From Candidatus Dechloromonas phosphoritropha (GTDB taxonomy: Bacteria > Pseudomonadota > Gammaproteobacteria > Burkholderiales > Rhodocyclaceae), in contig JADKGN010000001.1 in the NCBI GenBank assembly GCA_016722705.1, forward strand, positions 806,001 through 870,000: 64,000 nucleotides of DNA, given 5' to 3'. The notes beneath the pieces are model-generated. The model saw nothing but the letters and a program-made list of their open reading frames with translations, searched no databases and was not told the DNA's origin. The translations under genes were made by a program, and so were the position numbers. Shown in pieces: positions 1-9,479 of the stretch. How positions within the stretch are numbered: the stretch's first letter is position 1; each line of letters opens with the position of its first letter.

Positions 1-36
1 CAGGATCTGCGCTTCAATCCCGGGGGTAAGGGCCAT
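1..36 (-). CDS. istA: IS21-family IstA transposase, N-terminal fragment cut by window edge
   Basis: Only the first 12 codons are in the window, reading MALTPGIEAQIL from an ATG at 36. This matches the usual IstA opening (M.LTPE.EAQIL), which leads into the DNA-binding N-terminus of IS21 transposases. It overlaps the end of the Cys-rich gene by about 23 bases, as in a translationally coupled pair. The family call rests on a very short stretch plus the neighbour, so it is tentative. Confidence 0.45.
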   Translation of the reverse strand, partial: MALTPGIEAQIL

Positions 37-457
37 GTGACGGTGATCTCCTGTCGGTTCGTCGAGAACGGCAAATCCGACGACGCAGGAAGTCCTGGCG
101 CACCCAGTCCGGCAAGGGACACCGGCAACGGTGACAGGTCCAGAGCGCTGATTTGATCGGCATCGTCGGTTCGGGCGCCAGTAGATCAGCCGGGGCGGTG
201 GGTGGGGAACCCTGATGCGCCACTTTCTCTTGTCGGGCCCGGTAGCGGCGCTGGCGTTCGGCATGGGTGTGACGGCCTCGCCGGCTGGCTTGATACCGGC
301 CACCGGCGGCACGCGTCGACTGACGACGAGCCTGATCGGCACACTGCGTGGTGCAGTAGCGATGACCGCGATCACACCGGCTGCAAATGAGTACAGCGGC
401 GCGGCAACCGGCGCAGAGATAGCGTCGTCCGGGGAGGTCCATTGGCAATTCGGCCAA
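14..457 (-). CDS. Cys-rich zinc-finger-like protein associated with an IS21-type element
   Basis: 147 residues. The first 40 hold two CxxC pairs (CAGC, CSRC) and a following Cys (YCTTQC), an arrangement typical of a zinc ribbon. Next come a very basic middle (RRGRHTHAERQRRYRAR) and a second Cys cluster near residue 108 (CHRCRC). Proteins of this kind recur beside IS21-type transposase genes, and the apparent istA start overlaps its 3' end here. A DNA-binding accessory role is an inference; no function is established. Confidence 0.6.
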   Translation of the reverse strand: MAELPMDLPGRRYLCAGCRAAVLICSRCDRGHRYCTTQCADQARRQSTRAAGGRYQASRRGRHTHAERQRRYRARQEKVAHQGSPPTAPADLLAPEPTMPIKSALWTCHRCRCPLPDWVRQDFLRRRICRSRRTDRRSPSHGPYPRD

Positions 458-878
458 TGGGGAATCGACGCTGACGTTCGCTTTGTGAAATACTCGGCAA
501 GCAACGTCGCCACTGTTGGGGCTGCGGGGCGCGGCATCGGAACTGGCTTGGCGGTTGGGACCGGTGTCGCGCCTGCGTTTCCACCGGCCGGTCAGCTTTC
601 TACCGCATCGGTCGCGCTGGCGCCATCTTCAGTCGGGGCGGGGTCGCTTCAACCTGCTTCCGCAGGCACTCCGTTCGGCAATGAACCGTGCCATCCCCCT
701 GCCGCGCTTCGCTTGCCAGACGCCGGTTTGCTCTGCAATCCCGCCACCGGAAGCCCTGCGGGCGGCAAATCGTAAAACCAGCATGTTCATGCTTGAAAAG
801 CAAAACCGAAAACCACACCGCTGACCTTCAACCAGCCGTCGACGCCAGATTTCTACGGAAAGGCAGCACCGTTAACAG
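458..878. other. 421-base stretch without a recognisable gene
   Basis: It lies between the divergent Cys-rich gene and the truncated IS30 sequence. The open frames in it are short and their translations have the Arg/Ala/Pro bias of out-of-frame high-GC sequence. I see no RNA gene or clear repeat. It is probably mobile-element flank. Confidence 0.4.
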
Positions 879-1277
879 ATGGAGGACGCCACGGCCGAAA
901 CCGCGGCCACGGCCTTTGGCGCTGTCCTCAACCGGGTTGACGCGCAACGACGCCTTTCCCTGACCTACGACCAAGGGCGCGAGATGGCGCAGCATGCGCG
1001 CCTTTCCGAAATCACTGGCGTCGCGGTCTATTTCGCCGATCTGCACAGCCCTTGGCAACGCGGCATCAACGAAAATACCAACGGCTTGCTTCGCCAGTAT
1101 TTTCCCAAGGGATCCGATCTCTCTGGATTCTCTCAGACCGAACTCGATGCCGTTGCCTGGCAACTCAATACCCGACCTCGAAAGAGCCTCACCTTTCACT
1201 GTCCGGCCGAACTGTTTATCCCAGAATCCTTCGACTTCTTTAAGCATCATCATCAGCTTGTTGCACTTCGGACTTGA
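879..1277 (+). pseudogene. IS30-family transposase, C-terminal remnant
   Basis: 132 codons corresponding to the C-terminal half of an IS30 transposase. TYDQGREMAQH carries the second catalytic Asp, YFADLHSPWQRG is conserved, and NENTNGLLRQYFPKG carries the catalytic Glu. The N-terminal helix-turn-helix and the first catalytic Asp are absent: the codon two before the ATG is a stop and upstream sequence shows no IS30 similarity, so the element is truncated at about position 875. The stop codon lies within the terminal-repeat sequence. Confidence 0.8.
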
Positions 1278-1278
1278 A
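1261..1278 (+). repeat. IS30-type terminal repeat
   Basis: TTGCACTTCGGACTTGAA, directly at the end of the truncated transposase. The same motif (TTGCACTTC, four variable bases, TTGAA) bounds the second IS30 remnant at 21132-21149 and 21898-21915, which supports reading it as the IS end. Confidence 0.65.
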
Positions 1279-1367
1279 ACCGCCAACTTATTGCGCCCGC
1301 TTTTTCAGCCACAATGCTAGCGTTGGGCATGCTGGACGGCCTTAACTTAGCGCCATTCTGGGCTCGG

Positions 1368-3284
1368 GAGTTCGACAGTTCAGCGGCAAAAGTGGCCATT
1401 TTTGACACATGGCCCCAGTAACGGCGCGGGTTTCAGAGGATGTCTAAGAAAGTTGTGTGGTGGCACGCTAAGGCCTATTAAATTCTGACTTGACAGGACT
1501 CATGTCGGTGATGCTGTGGCGGCATGCATGTCAAGATAACCACCTCAGGAGGTCGCCGCTACGTCCAACTTGTCGAGTCCTACCGGGACGACGCTGGGCG
1601 GGTGAAGAAGCGTACCGTGGCGACGCTTGGCCGTCTTGATTAACGCGATGGCGGTCTCGATTCAGTGATCAAGGGGTTGCTCAAGGTATCGGGCCGTGAA
1701 GCCATGGTGGTTGTGCCACCGACACCGACGGTGAGCTTCGAGTCGGCCCGGGCGTTTGGCGATGTATGGACACTGACCGAACTCTGGAAATCGCTCGGTT
1801 TTGCCGAACTGAAGCGGGTGTTTCGCCGCACGCGGCATACGATCGACGTGGAAGCGCTGATCCGGGTGATGGTGTTCAACCGACTCTGCGATCCGGAATC
1901 CAAACTGGGCGTGTTGCGCTGGCTGGAGACGGTGGCCTTGCCTGAGGTCGAGGTCAAAGCGATCACGCATCAGCATCTGCTGCGCAGCATGGATGCCCTG
2001 ATGGATCAACACGCGGCGGTCGATACCGTGGTGGCCGGCTTGCTGCGAGCGATGATCGATCAGGATCTGTCCGTCGTGTTCTATGACCTGACGACGATAC
2101 GCGCCGAGGGACTGAGCACCCAGGAAAGCGATGTGCGTGCCTTTGGCATGGCCAAGGAAGGGCTGATTGCACGGCAATTCATGCTCGGCGTGGTGCAGAC
2201 GGCCGAGGGCTTGCCGATCTACCACGCGGTGTTCGACGGCAATACGGCGGAGACAAAGACGCTGCTGCCGATGCTCAAAATCGTGTTGAACCGGTTCCCC
2301 TCGGTCAGTCGCCTGGTGTTGGTGGCCGATCGCGGCTTGCTCAGCTTGGACAACCTCGATGCGCTGAGCGAAATACGTCTGGCCAGTGGCCGGCCGCTCG
2401 AATTCATCCTGGCGGTGCCGGGACGCCGCTATCACGAATTCACTGAACTGCTCGATGACTTCCACAAGAGCCAGTGCCAAGCGGCAACCGTCGAGATCAT
2501 CGCTGAAAAGACGTGGAACGCGCTGCGCTTGGTGATTGCCCACGATCCAGAACGTGCCGCCCTACAGACCCAACGACGGGACGAGCAGATCGGGAAGCTG
2601 ATCCAGCGCGCCGCGCAGTGGGTGGGCAAACTTGACGATCAGGATGACGGCGTCAACCATCGGGGCCGCAAGCTCTCGGACAGTGGCGCCAAGGCGCGCT
2701 TCTTCCATGAGGTCAGCGAGGCCCATCTGTCGAAGATCATCAAGGTCGACCTGAAAAGCGAGCGCTTCATCTACGCTATCGATGAGCGCGCGCGTTCCTT
2801 GGCGAACCTGATGGACGGCAAACTGCTGCTGGTGACCAATACGACGGACCTGATCACCCGGGACGTTGTTGCACGGTACAAGTCGCTGGCGGATATCGAG
2901 CGCGGCTTCAAGGTACTCAAATCCGAATTGGAGATCGGACCGGTCACCACCGTCTGCCCGAACGCATCCGGGCTCACGCGGCGATCTGCTTCATGGCGCT
3001 GATCCTTTACCGGGTCATGCGTCAGCGCCTGAAAGCGGCCAACGCCGGGCTATCGCCGGAACGAGCGCTCGACTACCTTCGCCGAATCCAGCGTCACCAG
3101 ATCCGGCTCAACGCGTCTGAACCCGTCACCGGCGTCTCGATCCTCAGTGCCGAGCAAACCGAGGTGCTGAATGTGCTGGACGTGAAAAAACCGACCGCCC
3201 CGCAGTAGCTGACGCTGTTGCAGTGGCATTCTTTAAATTCACCTCAAGTGAAATCAGTCACTTGCGCAATTAACTGTCGAACTC
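1368..3284 (+). mobile_element. IS1634-family insertion sequence, about 1.92 kb
   Basis: Bounded by 13-base perfect inverted repeats GAGTTCGACAGTT at 1368-1380 and its complement at 3272-3284, with weaker similarity running further inward. The length fits IS1634-family elements. It carries one transposase gene broken twice. I could not identify a clean target duplication. It sits between the IS30 tail and the small remnant at 3307-3429. Confidence 0.75.
1524..3208 (+). pseudogene. IS1634-family transposase, interrupted by a stop and a frameshift
   Basis: The N-terminus starts at ATG 1524 (MHVKITTSGGRRYVQLVESY, typical of the family) and hits an in-frame TAA at 1641-1643 inside TLGRLD*RDGGLDS, where Glu or similar is expected. 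The frame stays open to about 2945, covering the DDE domain: FYDLTTI, LVADRGLLS, and DIERGFKVLKSELEI with the Glu. One C appears missing at about 2945 (GTCACC where GTCCACC restores PVHHRLPERIRAHAAIC), and the C-terminus continues in another frame to 3208. Neither piece should make a full transposase. Confidence 0.85.
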
Positions 3285-3306
3285 GGGCGCTCCGCCATGC
3301 GGGCCA

Positions 3307-3429
3307 TCACCAGACGTGCACCCCGTCCGCGTCCTTGCGCTGCCGCAGCGTCTCCAGCAAGGACTCAAATTGCTCGTCCGTCAGCCCTTCCATCCGCGCA
3401 ACTAACTGTTTGTATTCGCCTTGTTCCAT
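3307..3429 (-). pseudogene. Short remnant resembling the N-terminus of an IS1595/ISXO2-type transposase
   Basis: 40 codons from ATG 3429, with text EYKQLVARMEGLTDEQFESL followed by a short Lys/Asp-rich tail, resemble the leader before the zinc ribbon of ISXO2-like transposases. The frame ends in a stop just before the IS1634 terminal repeat, so the remainder is missing. The family assignment is from memory of the pattern and is weak. The rest of 3209-3729 shows no gene. Confidence 0.3.
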
Positions 3430-3729
3430 TTTCGTTCTCCGGCCAGTGCCAGAATTATACCGCGCACACGGTTTAGTTGAACTCAGCCCGCGAATACGGC
3501 AATGTCTTCCTTCGCAATGAAGTGGATCCCTGAGTCGCCCCGCCCACCAGGATTTGCCAGTGCGCCAGGCACCTTGATCGAGCCGGAAAGATTCCGCGTG
3601 ATAAGCCGGCCTTAAGTTTCGCGCATTACAATCCAGGCCATGTTCAAATCGGTCGCGTCGTACCGGGCACGATCTGGATGACGACGAAACCATTACCTCG
3701 CTCTCCCTGCTCCTCTGGATCACGCTCGA

Positions 3730-4677
3730 ATGCCAGATGCTACATCGCAGCATGAGATCTCATTCGCCAATATGACCCCTTCGTTGAAGCGCTACGCCTG
3801 GCTTTCCATCGCTGCGGCCATTGCCACGATTCTGCTCAAAGGCACGGCGTGGTGGCTGACCGGTTCGGTCGGGCTGTTGTCTGACGCCATCGAATCTTTT
3901 GTCAACCTTGCTGGCGCCCTGATGGCGCTGTCGATGCTGACTCTGGCTGAGCGTCCGGCGGACGATTGTCATGCCTACGGGCACGGCAAGGCCGAATATT
4001 TTTCCAGCGCTTTCGAGGGCTTCCTGATTCTGCTGGCGGCTCTCAGCATCGGCTATACCGCCATGGATCGCCTGTCGCATCCTCAGGCGCTCGACGCAGT
4101 GGGCATTGGCTTGATCGTATCGGTGGTGGCCTCGGTCATCAATTTCGCCACGGCTCGTACCTTGATGGCGGTGGGACGCCAGCACAATTCGATCACTCTG
4201 GAGGCCGATGCGCATCACCTGATGACCGATGTCTGGACCTCCGTCGGCGTGATTGGCGGTGTCGGCCTGGTCTGGATTACCGGTTGGCTATGGCTCGATC
4301 CGGCCATCGCCCTCCTCGTTGCGGTGAACATCGTCTGGACCGGTTGGCAACTGATGCGACGTTCCGCCACCGGCTTGATGGATGGTTCCCTGCCACCCGA
4401 AAAGCTGGCGGAAATTGAAGTGGTGTTAAGCAGATATCGCCAGCAGGGCCTGGCCTTTCATGCCCTGCGGACTCGTCAGGCGGGCAGCCGCGCTTTCGTA
4501 ATGGTGCACGTATTGGTCCCCGGAGATTGGACCGTACAGCAAGGCCATGACTGGGCCGAACGGATCGAAGTGGATATACGAAATGCACTGGGTCACGTGC
4601 ATGTCACGACACATCTGGAACCGATCGACGATCCGCTGTCGATGATAGATCAGGATCTCGACCGGCCTTCGTCTTGA
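3730..4677 (+). CDS. Cation diffusion facilitator (CDF) metal efflux transporter, FieF-like
   Basis: 315 residues. It exports divalent metal (Zn, Fe, Cd or Mn; specificity not readable) across the inner membrane in exchange for protons. There are six predicted membrane segments. The metal-site motifs LLSDAIESFVN in TM2 and HHLMTDVWTS in TM5 are present, as is the YGHGKAEY loop motif. A soluble C-terminal domain (about residues 215-300) contains VHVLVPGDWT and HVHVTTHLEP, the usual cytoplasmic dimerisation and metal-sensing fold. It stands alone between the IS debris and rbgA. Confidence 0.92.
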   Translation: MPDATSQHEISFANMTPSLKRYAWLSIAAAIATILLKGTAWWLTGSVGLLSDAIESFVNLAGALMALSMLTLAERPADDCHAYGHGKAEYFSSAFEGFLILLAALSIGYTAMDRLSHPQALDAVGIGLIVSVVASVINFATARTLMAVGRQHNSITLEADAHHLMTDVWTSVGVIGGVGLVWITGWLWLDPAIALLVAVNIVWTGWQLMRRSATGLMDGSLPPEKLAEIEVVLSRYRQQGLAFHALRTRQAGSRAFVMVHVLVPGDWTVQQGHDWAERIEVDIRNALGHVHVTTHLEPIDDPLSMIDQDLDRPSS

Positions 4678-4864
4678 TGATGATGCGGGCCACGGGAAGT
4701 GTTGTGTCGGTGAAATCACCGGGATGCGGGCGGGACGTCGCCGCGACTGACAGCCCCGGATCGACTTGAGGCTGCGATTCCGCGCACAAAGCCAATGCGT
4801 GGCAGCGAGGTGTGTTCTGCCCGCTGCGCAATGAAATCTCAACCGCGACGGCCATCCTGGTTTT

Positions 4865-5764
4865 TCAGTCTTTTTCGCCGTCGACCGCAGCAGCCTGTTG
4901 CAACTGCTGCTCGCGCAGCGCGCGCTGTTCCGGAGTTTCGAGACTGATGCGCCCGAGCGCGCCGCTGCGGTAATCGGTCAGCAGGATCGCCGCCGCCTTT
5001 TCGCAGTCGGGTTCTCCGCCCCGGCCCTTGAGCAGACAACCGCGCTTTCTGCCTACAGCTTCGATGACGGCTGTGCCGTCGAGCCCGTCGGTCGCGAATC
5101 CATAGCGCGCCGTGAGCAGCGCCGGGTAGCTTGCGAGCAGGAAGCCGGCGAGGAAAGTCGCTACCTCCTCGCCGATGTAGGCATTGACGCCGACCGCGTG
5201 ACTGGCCGCCAGCATCAGGCCGTCGATGGGATGATCGATTTTCGGCCACAACAGGCCCGGCGTGTCGTAGAGGGTCAGCCGCGAGCTGATGTCGATGCGC
5301 TGCTGGCTCTTGGTCACCGCCGGCTGGTCGCCGACAGCCGCCACCTTTTTCCTGACCAGCGCATTCATCAGCGTCGATTTGCCAACGTTGGGGATGCCCA
5401 TGATCATCAGGCGCAGCGGCTTGAAGGCATCGTTGCGGTGCGGCGCCAGTTGCTGAGCCAAGGCGGGAATACGTGCCACATCGCTGGCCTTCTTGCACGA
5501 AATCGCCACCGCTTTGACGCCCGGCTGCTCGGCAAAATAAGCCAGCCAGGCTCTGGTCGCCTGCGGATCGGCGAGATCGGCCTTGTTGAGCAGCTTGAGG
5601 CAAGGCCGCTGCCGGAACGCGCGCAGCTCGTGAATCATCGGGTTGCTGCTCGCCTGCGGCAGGCGGGCGTCGAGGACTTCGACGACGACATCGGCCATGG
5701 CCAGCGTTTCGGCCGCCTTTTTGCGGGCGGAGGTCATGTGACCGGGGAACCATTGGATGGACAT
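4865..5764 (-). CDS. rbgA: Ribosome biogenesis GTPase RbgA/YlqF
   Basis: 299 residues. It is a circularly permuted GTPase that assists late 50S assembly. It opens with the diagnostic IQWFPGHMTSARKKA. Motifs run in permuted order: NKADL (G4, about residue 60), the SCKKASD region (G5), GIPNVGKSTLMNAL (G1, about 122), a Thr-containing G2 region (AVTKSQQRI), and DTPGLLWPK (G3). The C-terminal helical domain that binds rRNA follows. Length matches the family. A 97-nt spacer with no clear promoter separates it from the divergent small secreted protein region. Confidence 0.93.
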   Translation of the reverse strand: MSIQWFPGHMTSARKKAAETLAMADVVVEVLDARLPQASSNPMIHELRAFRQRPCLKLLNKADLADPQATRAWLAYFAEQPGVKAVAISCKKASDVARIPALAQQLAPHRNDAFKPLRLMIMGIPNVGKSTLMNALVRKKVAAVGDQPAVTKSQQRIDISSRLTLYDTPGLLWPKIDHPIDGLMLAASHAVGVNAYIGEEVATFLAGFLLASYPALLTARYGFATDGLDGTAVIEAVGRKRGCLLKGRGGEPDCEKAAAILLTDYRSGALGRISLETPEQRALREQQLQQAAAVDGEKD

Positions 5765-5932
5765 AAAGGACGAGGCATCGCAGCAAAGGCTGCATTATCC
5801 CGTATCCGGCCGCCACGCGCCGTGCAACATCTTGTTACAATCCTTAACAGCTTGCGCAGCGCAGCCCGGTTATCTTTCACTCATGGAATCCGGCACGTCC
5901 GCTTCCGCACCCTCAACAGCAGGAGTACCCGA

Positions 5933-6271
5933 ATGAAATCGCTTACGAGAATACTTGCCGCCACCCTGACCGGCGCCGTTCTGTCCCTCTCCGCCACCGC
6001 TGCGTTAGCCGACGGCCGTTACTACGATAATCGTGGCTGGGACAACAAACATCACGACCGCTATTACAAACGTCGCGGACCCGCAGTGGTCTATGCACCA
6101 CCCTATTACGCGCCGCCGCGTGCATATTACGGGCCGCCGCGTGCGTATTACGCCCCGCCGCGGGCCTACTATGCGCCGCCGCCGGTGGTGTATCAACCCG
6201 ACTATTATGTTACTCGCCCGGCGCCAGTAGTTTCCATCGGCCTGCCGCCGATCGTCATTCCTCTGCGCTGA
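5933..6271 (+). CDS. Small secreted Tyr/Pro-rich repeat protein
   Basis: 112 residues from ATG 5933, with AGGAG at 5921-5925 as ribosome binding site. A clear signal peptide (about 25 residues, ending ATAALADG) precedes an aromatic, basic segment. Then comes a tandem heptad PPRAYYA or PPRAYYG, ending in a hydrophobic stretch VSIGLPPIVIPLR. Similar short exported Tyr/Pro proteins are common in betaproteobacteria and have no defined function; they may bind surfaces or the envelope. Reading through the longer upstream frame is not supported. Confidence 0.75.
   Translation: MKSLTRILAATLTGAVLSLSATAALADGRYYDNRGWDNKHHDRYYKRRGPAVVYAPPYYAPPRAYYGPPRAYYAPPRAYYAPPPVVYQPDYYVTRPAPVVSIGLPPIVIPLR
6112..6181 (+). 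repeat. In-frame tandem repeat encoding PPRAYY heptads
   Basis: Three or more copies of a 21-base unit (CCGCCGCGTGCRTATTACG type) inside the secreted protein gene. The unit length is a multiple of three, so gain or loss keeps the frame. Confidence 0.7.
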
Positions 6272-6317
6272 TCCGCCCGGGAGGTATCATCGGGGTCCAG
6301 CCATCACCGGACTCCCC

Positions 6318-6761
6318 ATGCATATCTGGGTCGATGCCGACGCCTGCCCCGGCGTCATCAAGGAAATTCTTTACCGCGTCGCCGAGAGAACCCGCCTGCC
6401 GCTGACGCTGGTCGCCAACCAGTGGCTGAAGACGCCTCCCTACCCGAGCATCCGGTCGATTCAGGTAGCCAGGGGTTTCGATGTCGCCGACAACCACATC
6501 GTCGATCAGGTGGAAGCGGGCGATCTGGTCATTACCGCCGACATCCCGCTGGCCACCGCGGTGATCGACAAGGGGGCGCTGGCCCTGAACCCGCGCGGCG
6601 AGCTCTACAGCAAGGAAAACATCCGGCAGATGCTGGACATGCGCAATTTCATGGATACACTGCGTAGCAGTGGAGTCGACACCGGCGGGCCACCGGCTTT
6701 CAGCCAGGCCGACCGCCAGGCTTTCGCCAACCAGCTCGACCGCCTGCTGGCCAAGCGCTAG
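6318..6761 (+). CDS. yaiI: YaiI/YqxD family protein (DUF188, UPF0178)
   Basis: 147 residues, the family's usual length. It starts MHIWVDADACPGVIKEIL, the conserved N-terminal Asp-rich motif of DUF188, and carries VITADIPLA and LNPRGELYSKENI, also conserved. The fold is related to NYN/PIN-type nucleases, so a role in nucleic-acid processing is possible but unproven. It is followed by the pentanucleotide tract. Confidence 0.92.
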   Translation: MHIWVDADACPGVIKEILYRVAERTRLPLTLVANQWLKTPPYPSIRSIQVARGFDVADNHIVDQVEAGDLVITADIPLATAVIDKGALALNPRGELYSKENIRQMLDMRNFMDTLRSSGVDTGGPPAFSQADRQAFANQLDRLLAKR

Positions 6762-6797
6762 CAGAGTAGCCATCTTCAGGCGTGGCGAGCCAGCCAT

Positions 6798-6893
6798 CCT
6801 TGCCTTGCCTTGCCTTGCCTTGCCTTGCCTTGCCTTGCCTTGCCTTGCCTTGCCTTGCCTTGCCTTGCCTTGCCTTGCCTTGCCTTGCCTTGC
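6798..6893 (+). repeat. Pentanucleotide microsatellite (CCTTG), about 19 copies
   Basis: 96 bases of perfect repeats: 18 complete TGCCT units at 6801-6890 with partial units on both sides. It lies between the stop of yaiI (6761) and the ATG of the patatin gene (6978). All three forward frames through the tract are open, and one is continuous with the patatin frame. Perfect short tandem repeats of this length change copy number by slippage. A length change would alter the promoter-to-gene distance and any upstream reading frame. Confidence 0.95.
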
Positions 6894-6977
6894 GGATATT
6901 CTCGGATCATAATTCAAGTCAGTTGTGTCGCCGCGTCCCGCCCCCTGCCGGTTTGCCGTTTCTTCGCGAGGTCAGAG

Positions 6978-9461
6978 ATGAAACCGTACCCGACCTGTCT
7001 TGCCACTTCCTGGCTGTTGCTCGGCCTGAGCAGTCTTGCCATCGCGCAGGAGGATGTCACCGGGAAATGCCGGCCGCTGCTGCCAGACGCGCGCAAGAAC
7101 GCGAATAGCCTGGCTGTAACGCTGGCGGGCGGGGGCACCAAGGCATCGTCGTTCAGCATGGGTGTTCTCTCGGCGTTCGCCAGCGAGAAGCTCGCGGCCA
7201 GCGGAGCGCCGGAGCGGGACAGTCGCGCCCTGTGGCAGACCGACCTTATTTCGACGGCTTCCGGTGGCAGCTATGCCGGCTACTTCCTCTATTCGCGGCT
7301 AATCCACCTCATGTCGCCGCAGGCCAGGTGCAGTGTTGTCGCGCCGCCCGCAGAATCAGTCAGGAGTTACGCCGAAACCGTCAGGGGCTATTTTGCCGAC
7401 TGCATTCCCGCCAGTCTCCTGGAGCAATTCGACTAACCGGAAGAGGTCAAGGAAATTGAAGCAAGGTGTCGGGGCACAGCGCCTGAGTAGGTGTTCTGCC
7501 CACCCTACGCCAATGCCGTGCGCGATGCCGATACGGATGCCGCCATCGAAAAACTGAAGCGCGCGCAGCTCTACTGGGATGAGACCCGTCCGGAAACACT
7601 GCATCAGCAGTTCCTGCGCTGCCATCAGGATGTCCTGGACTGGGACAGCTGCGAGTTCGACGCCAGCAGCAACGAGGAAAATCGCGACCAGATACGCGGC
7701 CTGGGTTCCGGCGCGGCGCTGGCTCTGGTTACGGGAGTTTCGCTGCCGGCCGCGTGGACGGCCAACTTCATTTTCGACTGGCCGGTCAACCTGTCGCCCT
7801 CGCGCGCCGCCTACCGCGACGGGATCGGCATGACCTTCGGTCTGCGCCCGAAAGATGCGCGCGCGATACTTGGCACAACCGAGTGGGCGGCCAACGTGAA
7901 AGCGGTCTGCGGCGCCAAGGTCGCCGACAAGCGCTTGATCCCCGATCCCGACAGGCTCGACTTCCCCAGCCTCAGGGCGCTCACCTGCGGCAATCCCAAT
8001 GATCCGCCGCGCTGGGTAATCAACGCTACCGCCGCCCCCAGCCGCCACCTGCTCGGGTGGCTGAGGCAGAATGACATCGATTTCGACCAACACATCTTCC
8101 GCATGGCGGGAGACCAGCAGTGCACAGAATCGGTGGGCCCCATCCCGATCGACCATCACACCTTGTGGGATCAGGAGGAACCTGACAGGAACCTTTCGCC
8201 GCTGCTGACCGCGGTGAATGCCTCCGCTGCCTTCTTCGACTCCAATCAAGAGTCAATGGGTCAGCCATGGCGCTTTATTGTGGGGGTCGGTCTGCAGGCG
8301 GGCAACCTCAACTGGGGAATCGACCTGATCAATCTGGATGAGAAGCATCAGCGGCGGACGAGCAAGGCGCGGGAGAGGCTGCACGAAGCCGCTCCCTTCC
8401 CGGTCTATCTCGCCGAGGCAGCCACCGCCGACGCAAGCGGGCACCCGCCGGTCTTCGTTCGCCTGGTCGATGGCGGATCCTCGGACAACCTGGGTGCCTA
8501 CGGCCCGATCGTCGAGGGCGTCAAGGACATCATCGTTTCCGACCATGTGCAGGACAAGAACGGCGCGATGGCGGACCTCTGCTATCTGCGCAACGAGCTC
8601 TTCCTGCGCCGCGGCCTGTATCTTCACATTCCGGGTCTCGAGCAATGGCCGCGGGGTTGCCTGACCGGGAGCAGCAGCGACGGCTCCGATGCAGCCGGGA
8701 ATGCCATCAGGCGTTCGGACAGGCCGGATTCCATGCAAAAATCAAGCGCGACGGCGGTCACGCCGGAATTCTTCTACCCGATCTGGGCCTGGCCCTATCC
8801 CTTTCTGGCCGGCTGCGTTAGCGACAAGGCCGACCCGGCCAGTTGTCTTGACAACCCACCCACCCGACTGTGGATCGTCAAGCCGGCTTTCGACTATCCC
8901 TACTGGCTGAGGGAGCAAACCCGCTGCCTGAACGAGCCTGACCCGGACGACCCTTCGTGCATCCGGTCGACGGGGCAACAGCGCGAGAACCGGTCCGTCG
9001 CGGCCTGCGGCGCCAATGACGAACTGCCCTGCGAGACCTCCGCGGTCCTGCTGCGCAGGAATCGCTACCTGCGGCACGTATCCGCCTTCGCCACGCCGGA
9101 GTTTCCCCAGGGCTCCACCGTCCAGATGACTTTCAATTCCAGCGGCAACGTCTATGGCGCGTATCGCGAGCTGGCTCATCATTACACGCGACAGGCGATC
9201 AGGGCCATTGATCAGGTGCGCGCTGACCCGGACGGGAAAGCCTTCGGGCGCATCGTGCGCTGGCAGGAATGCCACCCGATCAAGGGCAGCGCCGAACCCC
9301 GCGATCTGGAGTTCCTGCCTGCGTGGACCGACATCAGGCTGCCGGGTTGGGGAAATCGCGAACGGGACGCGGCGCGGCAGGGAGTTGGCAAGGTCGATGC
9401 GGAAGCCTGGGCCGGAGAAGTTTCCGAATGCGCGCCGAAGCTGTCGGCTTCCAGCTCATGA
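6978..9461 (+). pseudogene. Exported patatin-like phospholipase, interrupted by two in-frame stops
   Basis: The frame is single from ATG 6978 (GAGGTC upstream; signal peptide ending about SLAIAQED) to 9461, about 827 codons. It is interrupted by TAA at 7434-7436 and TAG at 7488-7490. The first part has the oxyanion loop LAGGGTKASS and the nucleophile-elbow region TASGGSYAGY. The second part has the catalytic DGG in VRLVDGGSSDNLGAYG. Both parts keep good coding character, so the break may be recent. A fragment starting after 7490 would lack the nucleophile. A membrane-anchor stretch (LALVTGVSLPAAW) lies near residue 250. Confidence 0.8.
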
Positions 9462-9479
9462 ACCAGGAGAACGGACCGG

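Noticed and set aside
4898..5932. Forward frame continuous with the secreted protein
   Set aside because: It is a shadow of rbgA; the real start at 5933 has a ribosome site and a signal peptide.
6798..6893. CRISPR array
   Set aside because: The repeat unit is 5 bases with no spacers and no cas genes nearby.
6255..6917. Minus-strand frame with QGKAR repeats
   Set aside because: The repeats are only the translation of the pentanucleotide tract; the rest is the shadow of yaiI.
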